Shown: piece by piece, positions 32,913-43,413 of the stretch
How the letters are laid out: each line of letters opens with the position of its first letter
Position numbering within the stretch: position 1 is the stretch's first letter
Source: Gracilaria domingensis
Lineage: Eukaryota; Rhodophyta; Florideophyceae; Gracilariales; Gracilariaceae
Direction: 5' to 3'
Length of the DNA: 64,000 nt
NCBI GenBank assembly: GCA_022539475.1
Contig: VCMS01000090.1
Coordinates: 62,001 to 126,000, forward strand
Made by a program: the position numbers and the translations under genes
Notes under the pieces: model-generated
The model's input: only the letters and a program-made list of their open reading frames with translations
Told to the model about the DNA's origin: nothing
Database searches by the model: none

Positions 32913-33839
32913 ATGGAAGAAGACGGCCAGAGACGCATTCCTCGCTTCTACGCGAAACGAGGGGAACATTTCATTCTTTGGCAAATGCGCTTTGAGGCGC
33001 TACTGGAGTCAAAGGAATTACTTGAAATGGTAACAAAATACCAATTGCAGGATCGTGAAACATCTGCGCTCGGAGATGAGCAACAACTCAAACTTTCTAA
33101 GGCAAGAATGTTTCTAGTACAAGCGCTAGGTGAAAAACCGCTTCGTACGATTGCAACAGATCGCCGCAACCCGTACATAATGTACTCGAAGTTGAAGGAA
33201 AGGTGTGCAACAGTTAAAAAATCAACTCGTGTGCAACTCCAAACGGAATTGCATCAGAAGAGGTTCACAAACTCTTCTACGATGTCCGAGTACATTGATG
33301 GAATGGAATCTATCTTTAATCGTCTAAATGCCATGGATTCTGCCGTTCAGGAATCAATGCAGGTAGCTATATTACTTCCAAGCTTTGGGAGTGCAGCAGA
33401 ATCTCCCTACGGAGCAGTAATTAGCGCACTGCAGACGCTTAAAGATTCTGAACTAACATGGGAGTCTGCAACAGCCCGTTTACTTCAAGAGTATTCTATT
33501 CGGCACTCTTCATCAGCAATGCAGACGGACGAGGGCAATGACAGGACTGAGCGAGCCTTGAGAACAAAATCCAGCATCAAATGCTTTAATTGCGGAAAGT
33601 TTGGACATTATAAGAGAGAATGTCGTAAGAGTAAGGAGAGAAACAGAGACCGCAACGGCGTGCAACAGTTTGCCCTGGTGACAAGAAGCAGTGAACAGAA
33701 TTCAGTGTTCATTATCGACTCAGGAGCTATCCGACACATGGTGAACAACCCTACTTTGGCCAGGAACTTCCGTCCAGCAACCCCTAGGACCATTACATTA
33801 GGTGATGGAAGGAGTGTTGTTTCAACTACGGTCGGAAAC
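32913..33839 (+). CDS. gag: Outer copia gag and start of protease
   Basis: The start is set at the ATG at 32,913; the upstream in-frame ATG at 32,850 lies inside the LTR. The gag core contains FILWQMRFEALLESKELLEMV and later TMSEYIDGMESIFNRL. A zinc knuckle CFNCGKFGHYKREC starts near residue 224. The protease active site FIIDSGAIRHM follows near 33,712. The coding stretch is interrupted at 33,839 by the inner copia, and its pol part resumes after 40,083. Confidence 0.88.
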
Positions 33840-34428
33840 TGTAGATTTTTCTATGATTACATGGGAGGATTTGTATGGACATGCAATACTTATATATGCA
33901 TAAGCAGCAATGCATATCAGATATTGATTTTGTAATGTTGGAGAGATGTCGATTGCATGGCGGATTGGAAAGTGAACAAGAAATAAGTTAGGCAGTAATC
34001 GGTATACAAATCAGAAGAGTACATGAAAGAGATAATATATAGAACAGTAGAGTTGTCTTAGAAAGTAGTATAAATAGGGTGGGTGCGGATACTACATGAT
34101 TGACCTCCTCGGACAATCATCAAGTAAAAGCAAATAACATCCAACTATCAGGAACCATCTCCGATGCGGGAGACCGCGCAACTGAGTTGCAACTACTTGT
34201 AGTAAGTTAACGAACCACGAAGCGTTATACACTAACCTTGCGTTTGTATCGACCTCTACTGCGTGTGGAATCGACAGGTCCGTTCTACCGCAGCACCATT
34301 GGGTGCCGCATACCGTTCGCATCTGTGAGAATAAAGGACGTACGAAAACAGCCTCACTGGGGGCCGTGGATACTGATCTTTATTGAATTGTCACCGGCTT
34401 CGAGCCGATTGAAGCCCAGGTTTCGACA
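33840..34428 (+). repeat. Inner copia left LTR
   Basis: 589 bp; TATAAATAGGGTGGG near 34,069-34,083 is a good TATA box. No conventional TGG primer site follows; the interior begins GTTATAACTGTGCAGC. Confidence 0.94.
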
Positions 34429-34487
34429 GTTATAACTGTGCAGCTGTTAAGGTTAACCGCAATTGTAACATTTACCTGGACTACGTA

Positions 34488-37400
34488 ATGACAGACGAGG
34501 TATCCGGAATAGCACACGGTGAACTTAGCGAGGCTCACCAAGTCCAAGCGCTAAACGCAGATGCGTTGAGAGATTTTAGCAATGCACTGTACAACGCAAT
34601 CGGGGATCCAGATCTCCCGCCACCGGATGCATCAGAAGAAGAAATGAGAAAGTATAGAGATGAAGTAGAAGCATACGGAAAAGAAATGTTGGCAACATTC
34701 GAAAGTACCAAGCTCCAGAATGAAGCATTGTGGTTTGAGTTTACCTCTGTCTTTAGGCCAGCAAGTATTCCCAATATGTCTCGATTTTTGGTAATCAAAT
34801 GGATCGATTTCCTTACGAACCGAGGAGTATGGGTGAAACGAAAGCAAGGGTACCCGCGAAAGCGCGCACTCGGCGAATGCCTTATGCAGAATAGATTTGT
34901 ACCTACAGGTACTGGAGAACCAGCATCTCATGGAAACATTGTTGCTAATCAAACCGGCCATCAGTATGGACAAGACAGAAACGATAATGCTGAAGCCGTA
35001 GTTCTACATCCGCAGAACCCACGAAGCACTTGTAATGAACAACATGAGGAAGTTTTTGTAGAACCTGCGAACCGAAGTGTAAGAGACGAAGTGCCACAAA
35101 TCATTCGTCAAGAACCCACGGAACTCAGCCGTGAGGCTCAGAGAAGCAGATTGCAAGATGTTCTCCCCAACATCTGCTCAAACCTGCCGGACAGGATTAC
35201 TCAATCGAAGGGTTACAATTCAGGTCAACCTCCTGATGAGAACGAGAAGAACTCTGGAAAGGGAACGCATAGTCTTTTGAAGCTCTGTCAAGGCCGCCCC
35301 CGATTCTCTGGACGTCTTCAAGACGATTTACAAGGTACGCTCGAATTCTACGATGCAATGGCAAAGAGATGCCGTCTTACAGACATTGAGAAGGCTGAAT
35401 ATCTCCCAACCATGCTTGATGGTGCCGCATTGAAATTCTACCTCAGGAACTACAGAGATGGAGATCCATACGAAGGAATACTTCAAAAATTTATCGACAA
35501 CTACATGAATCCCGAAGAGAAGAACAGGGCATTACTTGTCTGGCAATCGATGCGTCTTTCTCAAGCGATGCGCGAGAGTCCGGAGAAGAGCGAACTAGCA
35601 GTTTTCATGTCCTTCTATGAGAAGCTTGTCAATCTCCAACAGCAATTGGACCCAGCATACCGCAACGACAATTTTCTTCGCGACCAACTCATCGTTTCTA
35701 TCGATATGAAAAAAATTACTCAAGCGTTGCGAGAGAGAATCCCCTCTACTTCTCAAGAAGCCCGAAGTCGGATCGCCACCTTCCTATCAAGTGACCCAAG
35801 ATCGGCTGACAGCTTTGTTGTTTCCTCAGATAGGAGAAAGACCCGTGACCACTTTGCAAATTACAGTTTAGGACACAAATATGGAGGCGATGCTAGGAAA
35901 CATTTGAAAGGCCACCACAGGAAAAGAATGGACTCAAATTCCAGGAAACTGTCGTCCAGATGGATTTCAGGGAAACGAGGTTGCTACGTTTGTGGCGAAA
36001 ATCATCTTGCACGCACAAGACACAGCCCACAGGAGGTCAAGGCTGCCATAGACAGGCTGAAAAGCAAGAGACCATCGGCTTACATCACTATCGAGGACCT
36101 AGCATATATCGTTGATGAAGTCACCGGAGATGAGGACAGTAATGTTGATGAACACGACGCCAACGTCGTTTACTCAAGCGATAGCGATTCAGACAGCGAA
36201 TGGTCAGAAGAAGACGCAGCCTATATCATCGAAGACGACATGAACCTGCATGAAACGGACGAAGTACTTCTGGCAAATGCGTCTCTGGTCCATGGTATCG
36301 GATTTCACAGAGATATGAACCAAGCCCTAGCCACAATGGAAGCAGAACTCCGAGAAGGTGAGCGAGATGAATTCAAAGGACTCTACATCGACACCTGTGC
36401 AAACCGTTCCAGCGTTATGTCATATGCTCAATACAAGGCGTACTGTGAACAATTCGACGTACCCTGCCAGATTGACCGAAATAACGTCAAGCGCTTACGA
36501 GGAATTGGCGGTAGTAGCCAACCACTTGGTACTGCGACAATACCTGTACCGTTTAAGGATCTAAACCTGGTGATAGATATTACCTTTCAGATAGTTCAGG
36601 ACAAGGTACCATCTCTTCTGAGCATGAAGGATATGATTGAAAATGGTTTGGAGATCAGTTTGCAGCGAAGGGAGGTAATGTACAAGCATTTGCGTCAAGA
36701 CCTTACGTTTCGGAACTATTTTCTCATACACAATTGGAAACGAGAGGACCTGACGTACTCACTGTACACGGAAACAGAACTGCGCAAACTTCACAGAGTG
36801 TTTGGTCATCCCAGCGTGAACGCATTTACAAACCTTCTGAAGAGAGCGCGACCAGATGAGATGGATGCCAAAGTCCGAGAAGCTATAGAAGATCTGACAA
36901 AATCCTGTGCTACTTGTGCTGTGAACGCCCCAAGGCCAAGAAGATTCAAGCTCACAGTTGGTACCGACGATCTGAGATTCAACCACATCGTAGCAGTGGA
37001 TATCATGTATGTCAACAACAAACCAGTATTCCATGCCGTCGACGAAGCTACTCATTTCAATTCCGCCCTATTTCTGAAGCGAGTGACATCTTCTGAAGTC
37101 TGGAAGGCTTCTCTACGTTGCTGGTCCCGTCTATACCTTGGTCCACCTGATTTTTTACGCATTGATCAAGGCAGCAACTTTATTTCCAAAGAGTTTCATG
37201 AGCTATCGGAAGCAGAAGGCATAACAGTTCTTGAGGCCCCAATTGAGTCACCTTCAACAATGACACATGTCGAGCGCTACCACGGGCCACTACGTGTAGC
37301 ATATACTAAGATACGTGAATCACTCCCTCGCGCAGAAAGAGACGCCGACTGTCTACAAATGGCGGTTAAATCTATCAACGATACTCTCGGACCAGAAGGA

Positions 37401-39452
37401 TTATGCCCAACTCTACTGGTATTCGGCTCAATTCCACGACCTGCACGCAGCACGCCCGCCACAGTACAGTTGGAAAGATCCAAGGCAGTTGAAACTGCTA
37501 CAAAGGCCGTTCAGAAGGAACACGCAAAACGGAAAGTAGCATTCGGGCTCAAATCGTACAATGGACCAAAGGGAAAGGAATATAGCGAGAAGCTGCAAAG
37601 ACTGCCTGCAGGTGCTCAGGTCTATGTTTACCGAGAGAAATCGAAGAAGTGGGAAGGACCTCACACGTTCATCAACATCGATGGTGAGACGGTTGTTGTA
37701 CAGCTTCCTCATGGTCGCCGAATTTTTCGCTCTTGTGTAGTGAAACCCGTCATTGAATCTACTCTGGAACAACCCCGAGTAGAGACAGAACAGATCGAAG
37801 ATACTGTACAGAACAATCTACCCGAACCCAACCTTCATGAATCAGAAAACGTGCAAGGGAATAATGATGTTTTGTTATCAGACGCGATTCTTTCTGAGAT
37901 GTTTGGTGAGGACACAGCTATGAGCACTTTATCCACAGCGAGTGAAGAACACGATTTCATTCAGTCAAGGAAAGACGAGCTAGAGGGGCTGAAGAGACGA
38001 GGCACTTTCGAAGTAGTTGACATTGAGACCGTACCAGAAGGGACAAGAATTTATGGATCGAGGTGGGTGGATATATTGAAGACCGCTAATGGCCGTACGA
38101 TTGAAAAGTCTCGACTAGTTGCTCAGAATTACAAGGACCGCGGCGCATTGAATATAGAGACAAGGTCACCAACTGTCAGCAGATTAGGACAAAGATTGGC
38201 CATCGCCCTAGCAGCCATGTTTGAGACACACGATACATATGTACGAGATATCTCCCAGGCTTACATACAATCGCAGTCGAAAATCGAACGAGACATATTT
38301 CTTCGTCCGCAACCCGAGATGAAACTAGGAAGGAACAAGGTATTGAAGGTTCTAAAACCACTCTATGGTATCCCGGAGAGCGGACTACACTGGTTTCTTA
38401 CCTACCAAGAGCACCACAAGAAACGCCTTAATATGAGACCAACCAATGTAGATCCATGTGTGTTGTATCGACGTAGCGGTTCTAAAGTGGACGGGATGAC
38501 AATATTACAGGTAGATGACTCTTTTGGGCATGGGAACGATAACTTTCTAGAAGACGAGGAAAACGAATCCGTTATTTTTCAGTCAAAACCACGAAAAAAA
38601 CTTACAGCAGGAGAATCTACGACCTTCAATGGCATGAACATAAGGAAAGAAGTGGGTAACATTATGACTGTCACACAGACGGAGAAACTGAAGTCGCTGA
38701 AATATCCTGAGAACGCAGCAGACTTTGCCAGTGTAAGAGCTCAAGTTCAGTATATTGGTTGCTGCACCAGACCAGATATGTGTGCACCTTCTCAAATCTT
38801 GGCAAGCGCTGTCAGCAAACCTCAAGCTGCCGATCTGAAGCAAATGAAGAAGATCGTTGACCGATGCCGCAGCACAGCAGAAGTAGGGTTAAAGTTTGTT
38901 CCATTGGATTTGAATTCGACTCGTATCATGCTATTTACGGATTCCTCTTTCGCAAATGTATCTGATCTGAAGTCTCAACTTGGTTTTGTTATTTTACTGG
39001 TGGATAAGGATAACAGAGCAAACATAATACACTACGGCAGCATGAGATGCAAGCGAGTGGCTCGTTCAGTTCTTGCGGCAGAGATCCAAGGATTGGTTTA
39101 TGGATTTGACAATTGTTACGTTGCTCAGAGTATGATACAAGAAGTAACAGGACGGAAGATACCAATCGATGCCTATGTTGATTCTCGTACGCTCTTTAAT
39201 GTTATAGCCAAGAGTGGCTCTACTCTGGAAAAGAGACTTCAAATTGATGTCGCGGCATTGAAGGAAAGCCATTCAAAAGGAGAGCTTCGTTACTTAGCCT
39301 GGATACCAGGACTCGAAAACGTATCAGACGGTCTGACCAAGGGACTGATTGGGAATACTCATCCGCTATGGAACGTAATGTTGACGAACTCAATCACACT
39401 GACACCGACCGGATGGATTGAGCGTAAGAAATTATCAAGAATGGATAACTAA
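34488..39452 (+). CDS. Inner copia gag-pol polyprotein, 1,654 residues
   Basis: One open frame. Gag occupies about residues 1-480. A Cys/His cluster CYVCGENHLART lies near residue 499. A protease-like site LYIDTCANRS lies near 630. The GAG-pre-integrase domain (H-x3-H...C-x2-C; LHRVFGHP, then CATC) is at about 765-815. The integrase catalytic residues lie near 835 (VAVDIMYV), 893 (DQGSNF) and 928 (HVERYHGP). The RT spans about 1,190-1,400 with DISQAYIQS near 1,253 and LQVDDSFG near 1,341, where most copias have YVDD. RNase H follows from about 1,483 (LFTDSSF) to GLENVSDGLTKGL near 1,602. The PLYGIPESG-type RT resembles a copia lineage known from fungi and some protists. Confidence 0.92.
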   Translation: MTDEVSGIAHGELSEAHQVQALNADALRDFSNALYNAIGDPDLPPPDASEEEMRKYRDEVEAYGKEMLATFESTKLQNEALWFEFTSVFRPASIPNMSRFLVIKWIDFLTNRGVWVKRKQGYPRKRALGECLMQNRFVPTGTGEPASHGNIVANQTGHQYGQDRNDNAEAVVLHPQNPRSTCNEQHEEVFVEPANRSVRDEVPQIIRQEPTELSREAQRSRLQDVLPNICSNLPDRITQSKGYNSGQPPDENEKNSGKGTHSLLKLCQGRPRFSGRLQDDLQGTLEFYDAMAKRCRLTDIEKAEYLPTMLDGAALKFYLRNYRDGDPYEGILQKFIDNYMNPEEKNRALLVWQSMRLSQAMRESPEKSELAVFMSFYEKLVNLQQQLDPAYRNDNFLRDQLIVSIDMKKITQALRERIPSTSQEARSRIATFLSSDPRSADSFVVSSDRRKTRDHFANYSLGHKYGGDARKHLKGHHRKRMDSNSRKLSSRWISGKRGCYVCGENHLARTRHSPQEVKAAIDRLKSKRPSAYITIEDLAYIVDEVTGDEDSNVDEHDANVVYSSDSDSDSEWSEEDAAYIIEDDMNLHETDEVLLANASLVHGIGFHRDMNQALATMEAELREGERDEFKGLYIDTCANRSSVMSYAQYKAYCEQFDVPCQIDRNNVKRLRGIGGSSQPLGTATIPVPFKDLNLVIDITFQIVQDKVPSLLSMKDMIENGLEISLQRREVMYKHLRQDLTFRNYFLIHNWKREDLTYSLYTETELRKLHRVFGHPSVNAFTNLLKRARPDEMDAKVREAIEDLTKSCATCAVNAPRPRRFKLTVGTDDLRFNHIVAVDIMYVNNKPVFHAVDEATHFNSALFLKRVTSSEVWKASLRCWSRLYLGPPDFLRIDQGSNFISKEFHELSEAEGITVLEAPIESPSTMTHVERYHGPLRVAYTKIRESLPRAERDADCLQMAVKSINDTLGPEGLCPTLLVFGSIPRPARSTPATVQLERSKAVETATKAVQKEHAKRKVAFGLKSYNGPKGKEYSEKLQRLPAGAQVYVYREKSKKWEGPHTFINIDGETVVVQLPHGRRIFRSCVVKPVIESTLEQPRVETEQIEDTVQNNLPEPNLHESENVQGNNDVLLSDAILSEMFGEDTAMSTLSTASEEHDFIQSRKDELEGLKRRGTFEVVDIETVPEGTRIYGSRWVDILKTANGRTIEKSRLVAQNYKDRGALNIETRSPTVSRLGQRLAIALAAMFETHDTYVRDISQAYIQSQSKIERDIFLRPQPEMKLGRNKVLKVLKPLYGIPESGLHWFLTYQEHHKKRLNMRPTNVDPCVLYRRSGSKVDGMTILQVDDSFGHGNDNFLEDEENESVIFQSKPRKKLTAGESTTFNGMNIRKEVGNIMTVTQTEKLKSLKYPENAADFASVRAQVQYIGCCTRPDMCAPSQILASAVSKPQAADLKQMKKIVDRCRSTAEVGLKFVPLDLNSTRIMLFTDSSFANVSDLKSQLGFVILLVDKDNRANIIHYGSMRCKRVARSVLAAEIQGLVYGFDNCYVAQSMIQEVTGRKIPIDAYVDSRTLFNVIAKSGSTLEKRLQIDVAALKESHSKGELRYLAWIPGLENVSDGLTKGLIGNTHPLWNVMLTNSITLTPTGWIERKKLSRMDN

Positions 39453-39494
39453 GACTATGTTTGACAAATTTTGTCAAAAGAAAAGTTTTTGGAG

Positions 39495-40083
39495 TGTAGA
39501 TTTTTCTATGATTACATGGGAGGATTTGTATGGACATGCAATACTTATATATGCATAAGCAGCAATGCATATCAGATATTGATTTTGTAATGTTGGAGAG
39601 ATGTCGATTGCATGGCGGATTGGAAAGTGAACAAGAAATAAGTTAGGCAGTAATCGGTATACAAATCAGAAGAGTACATGAAAGAGATAATATATAGAAC
39701 AGTAGAGTTGTCTTAGAAAGTAGTATAAATAGGGTGGGTGCGGATACTACATGATTGACCTCCTCGGACAATCATCAAGTAAAAGCAAATAACATCCAAC
39801 TATCAGGAACCATCTCCGATGCGGGAGACCGCGCAACTGAGTTGCAACTACTTGTAGTAAGTTAACGAACCACGAAGCGTTATACACTAACCTTGCGTTT
39901 GTATCGACCTCTACTGCGTGTGGAATCGACAGGTCCGTTCTACCGCAGCACCATTGGGTGCCGCATACCGTTCGCATCTGTGAGAATAAAGGACGTACGA
40001 AAACAGCCTCACTGGGGGCCGTGGATACTGATCTTTATTGAATTGTCACCGGCTTCGAGCCGATTGAAGCCCAGGTTTCGACA
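39495..40083 (+). repeat. Inner copia right LTR
   Basis: 589 bp, the same as the left LTR by eye, preceded by the purine-rich tract CAAAAGAAAAG near 39,475-39,485. Confidence 0.94.
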
Positions 40084-40088
40084 GAAAC

Positions 40089-43000
40089 CTCCTGGTAAAA
40101 GAGATGAACCCAAGGCCACTAGGGGTTTCCCTTCCACTTAAGAACGTCATGTTGGTACCTGAGCTTGACTGCAATCTAATTTCCTGTCGGGCACTGGCTG
40201 GTGATGGAATTGGAACGATCATCAAGAATAAAGAGTGCAAATTGATAGGCCAGGGCATCCGCATTACTCTCCAGAACAATGATGATGGACTCTACAAATT
40301 GAGAGGGTATGTAACGCCACTTGTCTCTCCGGAGCAAGCTAGAGCAGCCACCACAACAAAAGAAACTGGTGTAGAGCTTTGGCATTGTAGATTTGGTCAT
40401 TTGGACCGCAACCGGATCCAAAAGATGGAAAAGGAGGGCGCAGTTACTGGCTTGGACCTATTGGTGAAAGCCGACGAAGGCCTGAAATGCATCCCCTGCA
40501 TCGAGGGAAAGATGTCTAGGCTGTCATTGAATGAAAGAGCCTCTGAACCTTTGGAAGTCGGAGAGATAATTTACTCCGACATATGTGGTCCACTGAATCA
40601 ACAAAGCATTGGAGGTAATAGGTATTTTATAACCTTCACTGACGGGCGCTCGGGTTACAAGTCTGTCACGCTTATGAAACGGAAAAGCGAGGCCCAGGAA
40701 GCATTCGTGGCATTCCACAGATCCTTTGAGAGAAAGTATAGTTGTAATTTGCAATCCCTATATTCTGATAACGGTTCAGAATATGTTGGCATGCAAAGGT
40801 ACCTTAGGAAACTCGGAATCCAGTGGATAACTTCTGAACCCTACACCCCGCAACAAAACGGGGTTGCAGAGCGCCTCAAGAGGACATTGATGGATATGGC
40901 TCGATCCATGTTACGACATGCTGGTTTACCCCCCAGATTTTGGGGCGAAGCCCTAATCACAGCAGTTAATCTTCGAAATGTCATTGGCACAGTCCAAAAT
41001 GATGGCAAGACCCCAATTGAAGTCCTGACGGGGAGAAAGCCTTTTGTAGGAAACTTAAGAATCTTCGGATGCGAGATATGGATGCACAAGCCTTTGAGGA
41101 AGAAACTTGAACCGAAAGCAACTAGAGGCATTCTCCTCAGATGTCTATTCTATAGAAACTACAGGGTGTATGACATCAACTGCAGAAGGATCCTTAAGGT
41201 GCGCCACATACGTTTGAATGAGATGGTCTTTCCAGGGTTTGAAGTATTTAATAGCCCGAGAAAGATCCTCAGTGAAACTAACAACGATGAAGATGGAGTC
41301 AGTGAGATTATGATTATCGAAGAAGGAGATAACGGCCGCGAAACTGGCATGGCGAAAGCTGGTAGCGGTAATTCTTCGGCACCTAATGAGGATACATCTG
41401 AAGACAGTAACCAAGAAGTTACCGCTGGAACACATGAAAGTAACTCACCGGATCATTCTACAGCAAGGCAGTTCACTGAAGAAGAATTGGAACTACTCAC
41501 TCATTACCCAATACGCCGATATCCGGATAGAGAAAGACGACCACTATCTCGTGTCGATGCATCTAGAGTAGCACGTACTGAGGATAATCAAGCGCACAAA
41601 CTGCAAACAATTCCGAAGAATATATCTGAAGCTCTATCTCTACCCGCCGCAGCCCACTGGAAAAAGGCCATTGAAGATGAACTGAATACATTTGAAGGTG
41701 TACCAACCTGGCGACGGGCACAAGTTCCAGCTGGACAACGCGTAATCCAATCGCGGTTCGTGTTTGTGAACAAGAAACTTGCCGATGGCAGCCTGGATAA
41801 GTATAAAGCCAGACTAGTGGCTAAGGGTTGTCAACAAGGCGATGTTGATGATCTATATGCGCCAGTAGTGGACTATGGAAGTGTGAGTCGTAATCGCTCT
41901 TGTTGCCATGCTGGGATACGAAGTGCATCAGATGGACGTAAAGTCGGCCTTCTTGAATGGTTCATTAGCCGCAGAAGAGCCCGTGTACATCTATCCGCCC
42001 CAGGGTTTGGACATGGGACTCAGAGAAGGCGAAGCTTTACAGCTCCTACGCGGTCTGTATGGTCTGAAGAACTCGAACAAAATTTGGGCCAAGACTTGGA
42101 AGGATGCATTAATGAAGATGGGCTACAAACCCGTCCTTTCGGAGGAATGTATCTTCGTTAAACAAGCAGAATCTGGTCTTATCTGGGTACTTGTTTATGT
42201 GGACGATGTGCTTATTGTTTCACCGGAAAGAAAGGCAATTACCGAAGCAAAGGCTGAGTTGCAAACAGCTTTTGAGATGAAGGACTTAGGCCGTGTGAAC
42301 TCATTCTTGGGTGTGGAATTCATACACCACGAGTATGAGATAATGCTTCGGCAAACGGCTTTCACGGACTCATTGCTCCATTCTTTTGGTATGAGTGGAT
42401 GCAAGACCGTTAACACGCCGTTGACACCGTCCAAAGAAACTGATGATAATATTTTGGTTGGTGAAGCTGAGCAAACCCAGTTCAGAGAGATTGTTGGATC
42501 ACTGCTCTACTTGGCATGCCGAACCAGACCAGATATATCAGTAGCGGTGAACGCCTTAAGCCGAAAACAGATGCAAGCCACTGGAATGGATATGATTGCA
42601 ATGAAGCGCGTTCTTCGTTACCTGCAGGGAACGAAAGATTTTGCTCTACAATATCCAGCTGCAACCACTACTCTAATTCGACTAACCGCATATTCAGATA
42701 GCGACTGGGCTGGGTCGGGAAACGACCAAAAATCTGTTTCTGGCTTTATTATCTTTCTAGGACCCTGCTTGGTGGCGTGGAGGACGATGAAACAAAAGTG
42801 CGTTGCATTATCGTCCTCTGAAGCAGAGTTTGTTGCATTATCTGAGTGTGTAAAAGAAGCGAAGTGGCTTCGTTCGTTGCTCGGAGAGCTTGGGTTTCCT
42901 CAGAACGAACCCACTGTCTTCCACGAACACAACTCAGGAGCCATTGCTTGGGCAAACAGTCAAAAGCTCCGAAAACACATTGATATTCGATATCATTTTG

Positions 43001-43154
43001 TTAAGGACGCTGTCGATGAAGGCATTATTGTTGTGGACTACTGCCCAACCGATCGTATGCTTGGCGATATTATGACAAAGACGTTACAGAAGGCTCGATT
43101 TGAAAGGTTAAGGAACAACTTAGGACTAGTGAACACTAACATGATGGGAGGGGA
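40089..43154 (+). pseudogene. pol: Outer copia pol part (protease end, integrase, RT, RNase H)
   Basis: It resumes right after the inner element. GAG-pre-integrase (ELWHCRFGHLDRN, CIPCIEGK) and an integrase core (YSDICGPL, LYSDNGSEY, TPQQNGVAERLKRTL) are followed by a linker. The RT has VYIYPPQGLD, LRGLYGLKNS and the catalytic VYVDDVLIVS near 42,200. RNase H has AYSDSDWAG and SSSEAEFVALSE. It ends just before the 3' LTR. The element is not whole (see the element entry). Confidence 0.9.
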
Positions 43155-43413
43155 TGATAAGAAGGACATATAACGTATCATGTAAGTGTTGTGAATTTGG
43201 TATCTCACGTTGATACAGTAGGGCAAATCTCCCAAATAGGTATTGTTGTGGAAGCTACATGCGTGGGGTACAAGATGAAGTAGGTGATAGACTCCCTGTG
43301 ATAGTGGTCTACTTAGGGTATCGGTTTAGCAGGGTCTACGATCCCCATATATATCAGGAGAACCAACTCAGAGTTGGGAGTAAAAGTCTCGGCGCTTAGC
43401 CGTCTTGCGATCA
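43155..43413 (+). repeat. Outer copia right LTR
   Basis: 259 bp; one substitution from the left LTR; abuts AGGGC at 43,414-43,418. Confidence 0.94.

Larger units (their letters stand above)
33840..40083 (+). mobile_element. Inner Ty1/copia element, looks whole, target duplication GAAAC
   Basis: The LTRs at 33,840-34,428 and 39,495-40,083 (589 bp each, TGTAGATTT...TTTCGACA) are identical as far as I can read. The flanks are GAAAC at 33,835-33,839 and 40,084-40,088. The interior holds a single long polyprotein and a purine-rich tract just before the 3' LTR. It is very recent. It belongs to a different copia lineage from the outer element, judged by RT and integrase motifs. Confidence 0.95.
32600..43413 (+). 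mobile_element. Outer Ty1/copia element, target duplication AGGGC
   Basis: The LTRs at 32,600-32,858 and 43,155-43,413 (259 bp each, TGATAAG...GCGATCA) differ by one substitution, about 0.4%, so it is young. The flanks are AGGGC at 32,595-32,599 and 43,414-43,418. Gag, protease, integrase, RT and RNase H occur in copia order. The element is broken by the inner copia insertion and by about one smaller break. Confidence 0.94.
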
